Below are positions 42,026 to 52,001 of a stretch of DNA of 64,000 nt, piece after piece; position 1 is the stretch's first letter, and each line of letters opens with the position of its first letter. The position numbers were made by a program, and so were the translations under genes. A model generated the notes under the pieces. The model did not search any database. It had not been told where the DNA came from and saw nothing but the letters and a program-made list of their open reading frames with translations. Source of the stretch: Vreelandella subterranea (lineage in GTDB: Bacteria > Pseudomonadota > Gammaproteobacteria > Pseudomonadales > Halomonadaceae); NCBI RefSeq assembly GCF_900111305.1, contig NZ_FOGS01000003.1:247389-311388 (forward strand), given 5' to 3'.

Positions 42026-43315
42026 GTGCGTATATGGCCGCTAGCCTGGCCCATCATCATCTCCAACATCACGGTTCCGCTGCTCGGGCTGGTGGACACG
42101 GCCGTGGTCGGCCACCTGCCTGACTCCCGCTACCTGGCCGCCGTCACTCTGGGCGCCACCCTGTTCAGCTTCCTGTATTGGGGGTTTGGCTTTCTGCGCA
42201 TGGGCACCACCGGCCTGGTGGCCCAGGCCGTCGGCCGCGAAAGCGACAGCGACGTGCGCAACCTGCTCGGTCAGTCGCTGATCATGGCAATCGTGATCGG
42301 CAGCCTGCTGATTGTCTTTGCATCGCCGATTGTCTCCCTCGGGCTATGGCTGCTCGATGGCAGCGAGGCCGCCACTGCGCTTGCCAGAAGCTACGCTGAA
42401 ATACGCCTCTGGTCGGCCCCGGCGGTGTTGGCCAATTACACCATTCTGGGCTGGTTTCTCGGCCAGCAGAACGCCCGCGTCACGCTGATGATCCTGGTGC
42501 TGACCAACAGCGTGAATATCGTGCTTGATGTGTGGTTCGTGATGGGCCTGGGCCTCTCCAGCGACGGCGTGGCGTGGGCCAGCGTGATCGCCGACTATTC
42601 CGCCCTGGCGTTTGGGGGCTTTCTTGTCCTGCGACAGCTAGGCAAGCTCAAAGGGACTTTTCTACGCAGCCGCCTGGGGGTGCTTTCCGCCTATGCGGCG
42701 TTGTTTAACGTCAACGGCAATCTTTTCATACGTACGCTCGGGCTACTGTTTGCCATGGCGTTTTTCACTGCCCAGGGGGCGCGCCAGGGCGATACCATCC
42801 TCGCCGCCAATGCCGTACTGCTGCAATTCATCATGCTCACCAGCTATGCCCTTGACGGCTTTGCCCACGCAGCGGAATCGCTGGTAGGGCGTGCTGTTGG
42901 CCGTGACGACTGGTCAGCGTTTGCCGATACGGTCCGGGCGGCGGCGCGCTTTTCCTGGTGGACCGCCGCCGGTGCCGCGCTCGTGTTTGCCCTCGGCGGC
43001 AATGGATTGATTGCCCTGCTCACCGGCCTTGAAGAGGTGCGCGCCACCGCCGCTGTTTACCTGCCCTGGATGGTCGTGATGCCGCTGATCGCCGTGTGGA
43101 GCTACCTGCTGGACGGCGTGTTTATCGGCACCACCTCCATCGCCGCCATGCGCAACAGCATCTTTATTGGCCTGGCGGCATATCTGCCTACCTGGTGGCT
43201 GGCCCAGGGGCTTGGCAACCATGGCCTGTGGCTCGCCTTCATGGTATTTACCTGCGTGCGCTCGGCTGTCCTGATAGGCTATTACCGCCACTACCGCCTT
43301 ACGCGCTGGCGTTGA
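42026..43315 (+). CDS. MATE-family efflux transporter (DinF-like)
   Basis: A 429-residue, 12-helix cation-coupled exporter. The start WPLAWPIIISNITVPLLGLVD followed by TAVVGHL is the classic MATE N-terminal motif. GTG at 42026 is the only start after the ferredoxin stop, ten bases downstream, and no clear Shine-Dalgarno is visible. The DinF subgroup exports organic cations or oxidised metabolites; the substrate here is unknown. Cotranscription with the ferredoxin gene is likely. Confidence 0.85.
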   Translation: MRIWPLAWPIIISNITVPLLGLVDTAVVGHLPDSRYLAAVTLGATLFSFLYWGFGFLRMGTTGLVAQAVGRESDSDVRNLLGQSLIMAIVIGSLLIVFASPIVSLGLWLLDGSEAATALARSYAEIRLWSAPAVLANYTILGWFLGQQNARVTLMILVLTNSVNIVLDVWFVMGLGLSSDGVAWASVIADYSALAFGGFLVLRQLGKLKGTFLRSRLGVLSAYAALFNVNGNLFIRTLGLLFAMAFFTAQGARQGDTILAANAVLLQFIMLTSYALDGFAHAAESLVGRAVGRDDWSAFADTVRAAARFSWWTAAGAALVFALGGNGLIALLTGLEEVRATAAVYLPWMVVMPLIAVWSYLLDGVFIGTTSIAAMRNSIFIGLAAYLPTWWLAQGLGNHGLWLAFMVFTCVRSAVLIGYYRHYRLTRWR

Positions 43316-43411
43316 TCAAGCGCTTGTCAAATCTGGCTGCCAGGATGAAAAAGTGGCTGTTGCCCCGTATATTAGCGTTGTACTTCCTAATAATGAAAAA
43401 GTGAGCCTGCC

Positions 43412-44722
43412 ATGTTGAAAATGATATCCAAACCGGCGGTGAAGATGGTCGAACGCTATCTTCCCGACCCGTATATCTTTGTACTGCTACTGACCTTGAT
43501 TGCCGCAGTCGCGGCGATCGCTATCGAGCGCCAGACACCACTGGCCGTCCTGCGTTTCTGGGGCGATGGCTTCTGGGGGTTATTGACCTTCTCCATGCAG
43601 ATGTTGCTGGTACTGGTCACCGGCTTCATGCTGGCCAGTTCGCCACCGGTCAAACGGCTGCTGCAACGCCTCGCCAGTACGGCAAAAAGCCCCGGCGGCG
43701 CGATTATCCTGGTCACCCTGGTATCGCTGACGGCAAGCTGGATTAACTGGGGCTTCGGCCTGGTGGTGGGTGCGCTGTTTGCCAAGGAACTGGCGCGCCT
43801 GGTGCGCGTCGATTACCGCCTGCTGGTCGCCAGCGCCTACTCCGGCTTTGTGGTCTGGCACGGGGGCCTGGCGGGGTCAATTCCGCTCACCATTGCCACC
43901 GAGGGCCACTTCGCCGCTGATGATATCGGCGTTATCGGCACCGGCTCAACGGTGTTTGCGTTCTTCAACCTGGCCATTGTGGCGTGCCTGTTCGTCTCCA
44001 TTCCGCTGGTCAACCGGCTGATGCTGCCGGACGAAAAAGACAGCGTCTATGTGGATACCAAGCTGCTGGACGATGAGCCCGAAGCCAAAGGCCGTATTAC
44101 CCGCCCGGCTGAAAAGCTGGAAAACAGCACGTCTCTGGCCTGGCTGGTCGGTATCCCCGGCCTGCTTTTCCTGGCGGATCATTTCCTGCTGCGTGGGGGC
44201 GGCCTGAACCTCAACGTGGTGAACTTCCTGTTCCTGTTTCTGGCGATTGTCCTTCACCGCACACCGCGCAACCTGCTCAACAGCCTGCACGAAGCCATTA
44301 AAGGTGGCGCTGGCATTGTCATTCAGTTCCCCTTCTATGCCGGCATCATGGCCATCATGGTGGAGTCAGGCCTGGCACAGAGCATGTCCGAGTGGTTGAT
44401 CTCGTTTGCCACGGAAACGTCACTGCCATTCTGGTCGTTCATCAGCGCCGGGGTCGTCAACCTCTTTGTGCCGTCGGGCGGTGGCCAGTGGGCTGTTCAG
44501 GCACCGGTCATGCTGCCCGCAGCGGAAGCACTGGGGGCGGATATTTCACGCATTGCCATGGCCGTTGCCTGGGGTGATGCCTGGACCAACCTGCTGCAGC
44601 CGTTCTGGGCCTTGCCCGTCCTGGCCATTGCAGGCTTGAAAGCCAAGGATATTATGGGCTTTTGCCTGGTTCAGCTGTTTATCACCGGCGCCATCATCTC
44701 GGTTGGCCTGGTGTGGTTTTAA
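43412..44722 (+). CDS. Short-chain fatty acid transporter (AtoE family)
   Basis: A 436-residue inner-membrane protein with about 10-12 helices. The segments PDPYIFVLLLTLIAAVAAI near 18, SWINWGFGLVVGALFAKEL near 108 and FVPSGGGQWAVQAP near 352 are family-typical for AtoE (TIGR00366-type) carriers, which move acetoacetate, butyrate and similar acids. Here it is not with atoDAB, so an independent role in short-chain acid uptake is inferred. A terminator follows directly. Confidence 0.85.
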   Translation: MLKMISKPAVKMVERYLPDPYIFVLLLTLIAAVAAIAIERQTPLAVLRFWGDGFWGLLTFSMQMLLVLVTGFMLASSPPVKRLLQRLASTAKSPGGAIILVTLVSLTASWINWGFGLVVGALFAKELARLVRVDYRLLVASAYSGFVVWHGGLAGSIPLTIATEGHFAADDIGVIGTGSTVFAFFNLAIVACLFVSIPLVNRLMLPDEKDSVYVDTKLLDDEPEAKGRITRPAEKLENSTSLAWLVGIPGLLFLADHFLLRGGGLNLNVVNFLFLFLAIVLHRTPRNLLNSLHEAIKGGAGIVIQFPFYAGIMAIMVESGLAQSMSEWLISFATETSLPFWSFISAGVVNLFVPSGGGQWAVQAPVMLPAAEALGADISRIAMAVAWGDAWTNLLQPFWALPVLAIAGLKAKDIMGFCLVQLFITGAIISVGLVWF

Positions 44723-44738
44723 GCTCAGGTAATGCCTC

Positions 44739-44765
44739 AGCGCCTGCCCTATCGGCAGGCGCTTT
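44739..44765 (+). terminator. Terminator after the AtoE-family gene
   Basis: The ten-bp perfect stem AGCGCCTGCC/GGCAGGCGCT (44739-44748 with 44754-44763) with a CTATC loop is followed by TTA. It lies between the AtoE gene and the thioesterase, and makes starts of the next gene upstream of 44768 unlikely. Confidence 0.7.
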
Positions 44766-44794
44766 ACATGGATATCAAGAGACGAGTAGAGCCG

Positions 44795-45316
44795 ATGTCG
44801 GAAACCCCAATGACCGCCCTGCCCGGTCAGCACGAATTGTCCATGACCGTCTTGATGACGCCTGACATGGCGAATTTCAGTGGCAAAGTTCACGGCGGTG
44901 CGATTCTCAAAAAGCTCGACGAGGTGGCCTACGCCTGCGCCAGCCGCTACTCGGGCCATTACGTGGTCACCCTGTCGGTGGATCAGGTGCTTTTCAAGCA
45001 ACCCATTCACGTTGGCGAGCTGGTAACCTTTTTGGCCAGCGTCAATCATGTAGGGCGCTCATCGATGGAAATTGGCATCAAGGTAGTGGCGGAAGATATC
45101 CGCAAAAAACTGATTCGCCATACCAATAGCTGCTATCTCAGCATGGTGGCAGTGGACGCCGACGGAAAACCCGCTCGCGTTCCGCCACTTGCCTTGGAAA
45201 CGCCATTGCAGCAGCTACGCTTTGAGAAAGCCGCCCTGCGCAAGAAAATGCGCAAACAAGCCGAGGATCAGGAACAGCTGGCTCAGCAGCAGCATCAATC
45301 CCAGACGCCGACCTGA
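44795..45316 (+). CDS. Acyl-CoA thioesterase, hotdog fold (YciA-like)
   Basis: A 173-residue cytoplasmic hydrolase cleaving acyl-CoA. The hotdog core starts MTVLMTPDMANFSGKVHGGAI, where Asn and Asp-type residues near 26-35 are catalytic candidates, followed by KLDEVAYACASRYSGHYVVT and VNHVGRSSMEIGIKVVAE. The ATG at 44795 is used because the alternatives at 44732 and 44768 overlap or abut the upstream terminator hairpin. The C-terminal tail is highly charged and Gln-rich. Specificity is unknown. Confidence 0.85.
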   Translation: MSETPMTALPGQHELSMTVLMTPDMANFSGKVHGGAILKKLDEVAYACASRYSGHYVVTLSVDQVLFKQPIHVGELVTFLASVNHVGRSSMEIGIKVVAEDIRKKLIRHTNSCYLSMVAVDADGKPARVPPLALETPLQQLRFEKAALRKKMRKQAEDQEQLAQQQHQSQTPT

Positions 45317-45360
45317 GCCTGTCTTGCGCGACACCCGCCCACTAAGCCAAAGGAGTTGCC

Positions 45361-46365
45361 ATGCCTGCCAGGGAGCGCCGCCCTCATCTTCCCAAGGGTG
45401 TTGAGTACGCGCATATCGGCTGGGACTTTTTCATTCTGGCAGCCGTGGTCATCAACCTCGGTTTGCTGTTGTTCGATTCGCTATTTTTACTCCCCCCGAT
45501 CAACCAGACGATAGAGGCGGTATCGCCGAGTTTTCACAGCGCCTACGCGACAACCATTCACAGCCGTTTTATTACCATCGACCTGTTCTTTGTCGGCATT
45601 TTTATCGCCGACGTGCTGCTGGGCTGGGCCGTGGCGATTGCCGAGCGGCGCTACCATCGCTGGTTCTTTTACCCCTTTGTACATTGGTACGACGTCCTGG
45701 GCTGCATCCCCCTGAGCGGGTTGCGCTGGCTGCGCATTCTGCGGGTTATCTCGCTGCTGTACCGGCTGCACCGGCTGCGTCTGATCAACGTCAAGGGTTG
45801 GTGGATCTATCAGTTCTTCGCCAAGTATTACGATATCTTGCTGGAAGAGCTCTCCGACCGTATCGCCCTGCGGTTGCTGGGGAATGTTCAGCAGCAGATA
45901 CGCTCAAGCGATTCATTGACCGAACAGGTCATAGACCGTGTCGTCATGCCTCGCAAACAGCAACTCATCCAGGAAATTGCCCAGCGGCTCGAGACGTCGG
46001 TGGGCACCGCCTACCAGCACAACCGACAGGCCATCATGGCGGCAATCAGCAACCTGGTCAGCCGTACGCTGCGTGAAAGCCCCGAAATCCAGCGGCTGCG
46101 ACGCCTGCCCATGGGTGAGCCTGCAGCCAGCGCCATGGAAGCGTCGTTAAGTGGCGTTGCCCAACGGCTGGTAGATGAAGTCGCCCTGTCGATTCACTCC
46201 CCCGAGTTCCAACGGCTCGTTGAAGGCGCGGCGGAAAACGGCTTTGACAGCTGGCTGACACCGGACGAAGGCAGTGACCGGGTCACCGAGCAGGTGGTGT
46301 ACGACGTCCTGGAATTACTTAAAGAACAGGTCAACCGCCAGCGCTGGAAGGACCGCTACGACTAA
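45361..46365 (+). CDS. Voltage-sensor-domain-like membrane protein without a pore
   Basis: A 334-residue protein. Helix 1 is at about 19-42 (DFFILAAVVINLGLLLFDSLF). Helix 2 (about 70-92) holds acidic residues. Helix 3 follows (HWYDVLGCIPLSG near 110). An Arg-rich helix 4 (LRWLRILRVISLLYRLHRLR, about 124-143) has Arg at every third position, the S4 signature of voltage sensors. After S4 there is no selectivity filter (no TVGYG-like motif). The C-terminal 170 residues are soluble, helical and charged. Often annotated as an ion transporter, but a channel function is not supported. The start follows AAAGGAG. Confidence 0.7.
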   Translation: MPARERRPHLPKGVEYAHIGWDFFILAAVVINLGLLLFDSLFLLPPINQTIEAVSPSFHSAYATTIHSRFITIDLFFVGIFIADVLLGWAVAIAERRYHRWFFYPFVHWYDVLGCIPLSGLRWLRILRVISLLYRLHRLRLINVKGWWIYQFFAKYYDILLEELSDRIALRLLGNVQQQIRSSDSLTEQVIDRVVMPRKQQLIQEIAQRLETSVGTAYQHNRQAIMAAISNLVSRTLRESPEIQRLRRLPMGEPAASAMEASLSGVAQRLVDEVALSIHSPEFQRLVEGAAENGFDSWLTPDEGSDRVTEQVVYDVLELLKEQVNRQRWKDRYD

Positions 46366-46715
46366 CCGCATCGAAGCTCTTCGATGACGTCATTATCATC
46401 GAGGTGGATATTCAACCGCCCGGGGCGATGGTCCATGGTGGCCGCCTCCCCTGGTCGCAACACGCGGACTTGCTCAGCGCCACCTTGGCGCGCCAGCGCG
46501 TCGCTTGACGGGTCACCAAGCGGCATTCCCACGGCGTACTGAATGTCGTCCAGACGACAGGCTGCTTCATCACCGGAAGACTGAGCGTTATCCACCGTCG
46601 GAGGCGGTGGCGCACTCGGAACTTCGCCTCCTTTGCCTGGCGTCTGGGCACAGGCTGCCAAGAAGAGGGGGAAAAACATCAAAACAGCAAGCTGCCAACC
46701 ACGTTGACATGTCAT
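46362..46715 (-). CDS. Lipoprotein with peptidase inhibitor I78 domain
   Basis: A 117-residue lipoprotein. The signal peptide ends in the lipobox FLAAC (about 18-22) and is followed by a proline-rich linker. The C-terminal domain ends HRPGRLNIHLDDNDVIEELR-CG, the signature of I78-family inhibitors. The ATG at 46715 has AGGAG upstream. Its 3' end overlaps the convergent voltage-sensor gene by four bases. Inhibitory activity is inferred from family only; the target is unknown. Confidence 0.8.
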   Translation of the reverse strand: MTCQRGWQLAVLMFFPLFLAACAQTPGKGGEVPSAPPPPTVDNAQSSGDEAACRLDDIQYAVGMPLGDPSSDALARQGGAEQVRVLRPGEAATMDHRPGRLNIHLDDNDVIEELRCG

Positions 46716-46758
46716 CCTTGGAACTCCTGTCACATAAAAAGCGCTTATAACGCAGCAG

Positions 46759-46800
46759 GCCGACGCAAAACGTCGGCCCGCTAAGCACCGTTTTGCTTAG
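46759..46800 (-). terminator. Two hairpins at the 3' end of the entericidin gene
   Basis: Two inverted repeats lie side by side: GCCGACG/CGTCGGC (46759-46765 with 46771-46777) and CTAAGCA/TGCTTAG (46781-46787 with 46794-46800). The second includes the entericidin stop codon. Together they likely terminate that minus-strand transcript. Confidence 0.5.
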
Positions 46801-46928
46801 CTTGCAGCGTCTTGAACGGCTTTACCGCCCTCTTGTACGTCCTTACCTGCCCCGCTGATAGTATTACAGCCCGCCAGTGCGCCTGCCGACATTAAAAGAA
46901 TAAAGCTCATTGCCAGTAGTTTTTTCAT
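46797..46928 (-). CDS. Entericidin-family small lipoprotein
   Basis: A 43-residue lipoprotein, starting MKKLLAMSFILLMSAGALAG followed by the lipobox Cys. The mature peptide CNTISGAGKDVQEGGKAVQD has the entericidin A/B pattern, a toxin-antitoxin-like pair in E. coli linked to stationary-phase lysis. Only one member is visible here, so it may be EcnB-like or simply a structural lipoprotein. AAGGAG precedes the ATG. It is divergent from the HIT gene. Confidence 0.9.
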   Translation of the reverse strand: MKKLLAMSFILLMSAGALAGCNTISGAGKDVQEGGKAVQDAAS

Positions 46929-47074
46929 GAGTGTTCTCCTTAACAAATTCATTCACTATCGGGATACTTCAACTCAATGCGTATGAGCCAAAAGCACTTT
47001 CAGGGTAACAGCCTTTTCAGGATTACGCCTACTTTGCCGCGCACAGGATGCACTCCCCAATAAGGAACCAACTA

Positions 47075-47496
47075 ATGACGCCCTTTTTACTCGATGAACG
47101 CCTGGCTAACGATACGCAGCCACTGGCAGACTTGCCGCTCTGTCGCGCCCTGTTGATGCTCGACGCGCGCTATCCCTGGGTGGTCCTGGTGCCCAGGCAT
47201 GCTGCGCTGAGCGAGGTGTTTGAACTGACGCCCGACGATCAGCAACAACTCTGGCGGGAGGCCGGCCAGCTGGGCCGGGCGATGAAGGCCGCCTTTAACG
47301 GCGACAAGCTCAATATCGCCACGTTGGGTAACGTGGTCAGCCAGCTGCATGTGCATGTGGTGATTCGCCGCCATGACGACGACGCCTGGCCAGCACCGGT
47401 TTGGGGCCACGGTATTGCCGAGCCTTATTCACCCGGCGAACAGCAGGCAATTCAGGCACACCTCACGGCGCTGATCGAAACGCTGGACCTAAGGGG

Positions 47497-47500
<4 letters not shown>
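47075..47500 (+). CDS. HIT-domain protein
   Basis: A 141-residue nucleotide hydrolase or transferase of the histidine triad superfamily. The core motif is QLHVHVVIR near residue 99-107 (His-x-His-x-Val); in this subfamily the third His position is altered. The ATG at 47075 follows AAGGA. Likely substrates are dinucleoside polyphosphates or AMP derivatives, but this is inference. Its stop overlaps the convergent NicO gene by four bases. Confidence 0.85.
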
Positions 47501-48491
<991 letters not shown>

Positions 48492-48495
<4 letters not shown>

Positions 48496-49163
48496 GGACA
48501 CACCACCTGGCCTGTTTCAGCAAAATAACGCCCTAAACCCGGCTCGCCGCTTTCATCGGCATCAAGGCGTGACGCCTCCACGACCTTCTCGGGATCCGGG
48601 TCCGCAGGCATGATGGAGAGTTCGCACTCGGGCATGGCACGCAGCACAAGGGCATTGTCGCTTGGCTGGTCACCTTCTGCTTCATGCACCACCTCAAGGT
48701 AATACGTCGGGTCATAGACTTGATACGTGAGCTTGCTGCCGCTTAATGCTGGCGCAGATGCAAACGGCAGGATAAAAATAAACGTCAGTCGATTATCGCG
48801 TTGCATGGCAGTGTATTCGCTCACCTCCCCCAGCGGCAGGCGCTCTCCGTCCACCCGCACTTCGGTGAAGTAGCCTTGGCTTGCGAGATTGTTGCGTATT
48901 TCGCCGCCCAGCTGATCCAGCCCCTCGTCGAGCGTCGCCCCATCAACACGTTGCAGCTCGTCGAACACCACCAGGCTATAGAACGGATCCATTTGCCAGG
49001 TTTGGTGCAGCCCCGTTACCCGCCCCTCGTCATTAGTAAGCACACGGACGCTGATGTCGATCCATCCGTGGGGATGCGCCATGGCGCTCGCGCTGGTCAA
49101 CAGGCTCAACGCCCCTATAAAGCCCATCCATGCAGGCGTCAGCCAACGGGTGACAAACCTCAT
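48492..49163 (-). CDS. DUF1007 family periplasmic protein
   Basis: A 223-residue secreted protein. The signal peptide (about 1-30, ending ASAMA-HPHGW) exposes a His-Pro-His N terminus, which is typical of metal-binding DUF1007 proteins that pair with NicO transporters. The body has WIDISVRVLTNDEGRVT and WQMDPFYSLVVFDELQRV. It overlaps the lipoprotein gene before it and the NicO gene after it by four bases each. It is likely to deliver metal to or sense metal for the permease. The ATG at 49163 is used. Confidence 0.87.
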
Positions 49164-49519
49164 GGTGCCACCTCCAGGCGACTCTGGAGCGCCACCAGCC
49201 ATGGATCCAGACGATCAGGCGGTAACGGCTGCCCGCCCCGCCACGCCGAAACGCTTACATGGCTTTCCCTGCCTACCTCATTCACCTCGAGCACTAGCCG
49301 GTAACCAGGCCAGCGGGCCAACACGCCTTCGGCACGCCCAAGCGATAAATCGGCATGGCGCACGACATAGCCTTGCTCGATCATCAGGCTAACTGCCGCA
49401 CGAAAGGTGTCTTCGGACGGTACCTGATAGACCAGTTCGCGGGGCTCGGGTGATGCTGTCGTCGCGCAGCCGCTGAGCATTACCAGCAAGCCAGCCGCGG
49501 CCCAGTGAATCACGCTCAT
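49160..49519 (-). CDS. Small lipoprotein, unknown, in the metal-transport operon
   Basis: A 119-residue lipoprotein. The signal peptide ends at the lipobox LSGC (near residue 17), then CATTASPEPREL. The mature core VPSEDTFRAAVSLMIEQGYV followed by VRHADLSLGRAEG resembles the core of the next upstream lipoprotein (TASVDVLTEWGFSLDASDTR then LGLLSAS): both have Val-x3-Leu, Gly-aromatic, Asp and Leu-Gly-x-Ala-type spacing. The two may be divergent paralogues. It overlaps neighbours on both sides (ATGA). No known family recognised. Confidence 0.75.
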   Translation of the reverse strand: MSVIHWAAAGLLVMLSGCATTASPEPRELVYQVPSEDTFRAAVSLMIEQGYVVRHADLSLGRAEGVLARWPGYRLVLEVNEVGRESHVSVSAWRGGQPLPPDRLDPWLVALQSRLEVAP

Positions 49520-50061
49520 GATGGGCTGTCTCCTGTGGCCGTATTCGCGTCCAGGGCACGCTGGAATCGCGCGCAAAAATCGTCGGTACTGGCGCTACGC
49601 CCCGTGCGCAAGCTGCCATACTGGTCAAACCGGCGGATATCCCGTGACACCCGCACGTGATGGTTATCCCACAATAGCGATACACGCTCCACTTCAATGG
49701 GCAACTGACCAAACCCACCGCCCAAGCCGACCCCCAAGTGCGACCGGCCGCCAATACCCATTCCACCGAACACGCTCAGCGACGTTCGAGAACTGAAGTG
49801 CGGCGAGGCGTAAAGGTCCGACGCGCCATGTAGCTCACGCTCTCGACTGGCGCTTAACAGGCCTAGCCGGGTATCGCTTGCGTCCAGGCTGAAACCCCAT
49901 TCAGTCAGCACATCGACACTTGCGGTCAAGGTTGAAGACGCAGCGCTTGGAAAGTAGCACGCCTGGGAAGGCGGGGGGTCCGCGTAGGGCAGCGATGACG
50001 GTACCGCCTGGCAGCCGCCAAGGGCGAGCAGGCATATGAAACTGAAAGGCATCCACTTCAT
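49516..50061 (-). CDS. Lipoprotein, unknown, first gene of the metal-transport operon
   Basis: A 181-residue lipoprotein from the ATG at 50061 (AAGGAG upstream). The signal peptide ends at the lipobox LGGC (about residue 17). The mature part has CYFPSAASSTLTASVDVLTE, then a Gly-rich strip VFGGMGIGGRSHLGVGLGGG (about 97-117) typical of surface-exposed or membrane-contacting loops. It ends in polar residues with one Cys (DDFCARF). It leads the operon and shares core features with the next lipoprotein. Role unknown; outer-membrane metal trafficking is a guess. Confidence 0.75.
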   Translation of the reverse strand: MKWMPFSFICLLALGGCQAVPSSLPYADPPPSQACYFPSAASSTLTASVDVLTEWGFSLDASDTRLGLLSASRERELHGASDLYASPHFSSRTSLSVFGGMGIGGRSHLGVGLGGGFGQLPIEVERVSLLWDNHHVRVSRDIRRFDQYGSLRTGRSASTDDFCARFQRALDANTATGDSPS

Positions 50062-50153
50062 AACCACTCCTTGGGTTGACGGGTGGCGCTGGTTTGCACC
50101 GACACGGCGCGCTAAGCTCACTCTACTGACCATGATCATTGAAAAGGGTGCCC

Positions 50154-51290
50154 ATGCATATCCTGTTTTGCCCCGATAGTTTTAAAGACGCACTGAGCGC
50201 CGAAGAAGCGGCACATGCCATGGCCCGTGGCGCCGCACGGGCAGCCACCGACCTTCATCCGCTGATCTGCCCATTGGCTGACGGCGGTGAAGGCAGCCTC
50301 GACGCCCTGATCGCGGCAACCGGGGCCGAGCGTCGCCAACAAACGGTGCTGGATGCCCTGGGCCGCCCGCGTATGGCCGCTTGGGGTTGGCTCGCTGACC
50401 AGCGTACCGCGTTTATTGAACTGGCAGAAGCCAGTGGTCTGCAACCCCTTACCGAGCAGGAGCGCGATGCGCGTTATACGTCTACCTATGGCGTAGGCCA
50501 ACTGTTTCTCGCCGCACTGGATCACGGCGCAGAGAAAGCGCTGCTTTTATTGGGCGGTAGCGCCACCAACGATGGCGGTGCTGGCATGCTTCAGGCGCTG
50601 GGGGCTCGCTTGCTCGATAGCCAGGGGCAGTCGCTGCCTCCGGGCGGGGCAGCGCTTGCCGACCTGGCGACGCTGTCATTAGAGGAGCTGGACCCTCGGC
50701 TTGGCAAGCTGGACATTGACGCCGCCGTGGATGTCGATAACCCGCTGCTTGGCGAGCACGGCGCCAGCGCCGTTTTCGGACCACAAAAAGGGGCGACCCC
50801 CGCTCAGGTTCAGCAACTTGACCAGGCGCTTGGCCACTTTGCCGACATCGCGGCCAATGTTCTGGGCCGGGATGACCGCGACCTGCCCGGCGCGGGGGCA
50901 GCGGGCGGCATGGGCTTTGCGGCGCACGCCTTCCTGGGTGCCACGCTGAAACCCGGCATCGACATGCTCATGCAGCAGGCCGGGTTTGACACCCTGCTCG
51001 CCCAGGCCGACCTGGTGATTACCGGTGAGGGGCGCCTGGACGGCCAGAGCCTTTCCGGCAAGACTCCCATCGGCGTTGCGCGGGCGGCTGCAGGGCAACA
51101 GGTACCGGTGGTTGTATTAGCGGGCAGTCTGGGCGATGGCTGGCAGGCCTGTTTCCAGGAGGGCGTGACCGCCGCCTTTGCGCTTGCCGATGGCCCGATG
51201 CCGTTAAGCGACGCTTTACCGCGCACGGCAGAGCTGCTTGAAGCCCGCTGCGAAAACCTGATTCGGCTCTGGCGGGCGGCCCGCCCTTGA
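50154..51290 (+). CDS. Glycerate kinase (type I)
   Basis: Phosphorylates glycerate, in the GarK/GlxK family, linking glycerate or glyoxylate use to glycolysis. The 378 residues show ILFCPDSFKDALSAEEAAHA at the start, then PLADGGEGSLDALIAATG near 44-61, LLLGGSATNDGGAGMLQALG near 130 and ITGEGRLDGQSLSGKTPIG near 285-303. The ATG at 50154 follows AAAAGGG. It is alone, without tartronate or glycolate genes, so the pathway context is unclear. Divergent from the lipoprotein operon. Confidence 0.93.
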   Translation: MHILFCPDSFKDALSAEEAAHAMARGAARAATDLHPLICPLADGGEGSLDALIAATGAERRQQTVLDALGRPRMAAWGWLADQRTAFIELAEASGLQPLTEQERDARYTSTYGVGQLFLAALDHGAEKALLLLGGSATNDGGAGMLQALGARLLDSQGQSLPPGGAALADLATLSLEELDPRLGKLDIDAAVDVDNPLLGEHGASAVFGPQKGATPAQVQQLDQALGHFADIAANVLGRDDRDLPGAGAAGGMGFAAHAFLGATLKPGIDMLMQQAGFDTLLAQADLVITGEGRLDGQSLSGKTPIGVARAAAGQQVPVVVLAGSLGDGWQACFQEGVTAAFALADGPMPLSDALPRTAELLEARCENLIRLWRAARP

Positions 51291-51467
51291 AAAGCGACGG
51301 CCTCGTCAGCACTTAATACCTACAGACTTAATGGCTACACATTGATAGGTAATGGGCTAGCGCTATAGCGGCAATGCAAAAAACCTGCTTTGCACCGCAC
51401 GCTCGCCCACTTAACCTGACCACCAACGTCAGTCGCCGCACAGCGGCGCTCACCAAGGAGCCAAGAT

Positions 51468-51944
51468 ATGTCCGATACCAACAGCATCGGTCTTCACGAA
51501 GGCAGCGCCACCCAGTTGGCAGAAAAACTCAATCACCTGCTCGCCAACTACCAGATTTTTTACATGAACGTTCGTGGCTATCACTGGAACGTCAGGGGTA
51601 ATGATTTTTTTGAGCTGCACGCCAAGTTCGAAGAATTTTACACCGACCTGCTGACGAAAGTGGATGAAGTTGCCGAGCGCATCCTCACATTGGGCCACAA
51701 ACCGGTCCACGCATACAGCGACTACATCAAGCTATCGCGGATCGAGGAAGACAAGGACGTCCACGATGGCACCGCCTGCGTCAATGGCGTACTGCGCGGC
51801 TATCAAGCGCTGATCGAACTGCAGCGTGAACTGCTGTCCATCGCGTCAGACGCCGACGATGAAGGCACCGCTTCGCAGGCAAGCGATTACATCCGCGAGC
51901 AGGAAAAAACCGTCTGGATGCTGAACGCCTACCTCAGTAAATAA
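51468..51944 (+). CDS. dps: Dps-family ferritin-like DNA-protection protein
   Basis: A 158-residue four-helix subunit of a 12-mer that oxidises and stores iron and protects DNA in stationary phase or oxidative stress. The family segment YQIFYMNVRGYHWNVRG (about 28-44) followed by DFFELHAKFEEFYTDL holds the ferroxidase His and Asp/Glu residues at the dimer interface. No long basic N-terminal tail is present, so DNA binding may be weak. The gene stands alone with CAAGGAG upstream. Confidence 0.92.
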   Translation: MSDTNSIGLHEGSATQLAEKLNHLLANYQIFYMNVRGYHWNVRGNDFFELHAKFEEFYTDLLTKVDEVAERILTLGHKPVHAYSDYIKLSRIEEDKDVHDGTACVNGVLRGYQALIELQRELLSIASDADDEGTASQASDYIREQEKTVWMLNAYLSK

Positions 51945-51970
51945 GCGCTCAAGAAGCCATTCACCGAATC

Positions 51971-51997
51971 AAAACGGCACCCATCGGGTGCCGTTTT
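51971..51997. terminator. Bidirectional terminator between dps and pepD
   Basis: The 12-bp arms AAAACGGCACCC/GGGTGCCGTTTT flank ATC; the A and T runs at the ends give a U tract in either direction. It is the clearest two-way terminator in the window. Confidence 0.9.
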
Positions 51998-52001
51998 GGG
52001 T

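Noticed and set aside
46797..46928. Entericidin antidote/toxin pair
   Set aside because: Only one entericidin gene is present; no second small lipoprotein lies next to it.
50062..50153. Zur or nickel-regulator operator before the metal cassette
   Set aside because: Only a short ATGATCAT palindrome is present; no Zur- or NikR-type dyad is recognisable.
51345..51366. ATAG/CTAT elements before dps as an OxyR site
   Set aside because: The ATAG and CTAT cores are 14 bases apart instead of the seven-base spacing of the OxyR pattern, and the other half-sites are missing.
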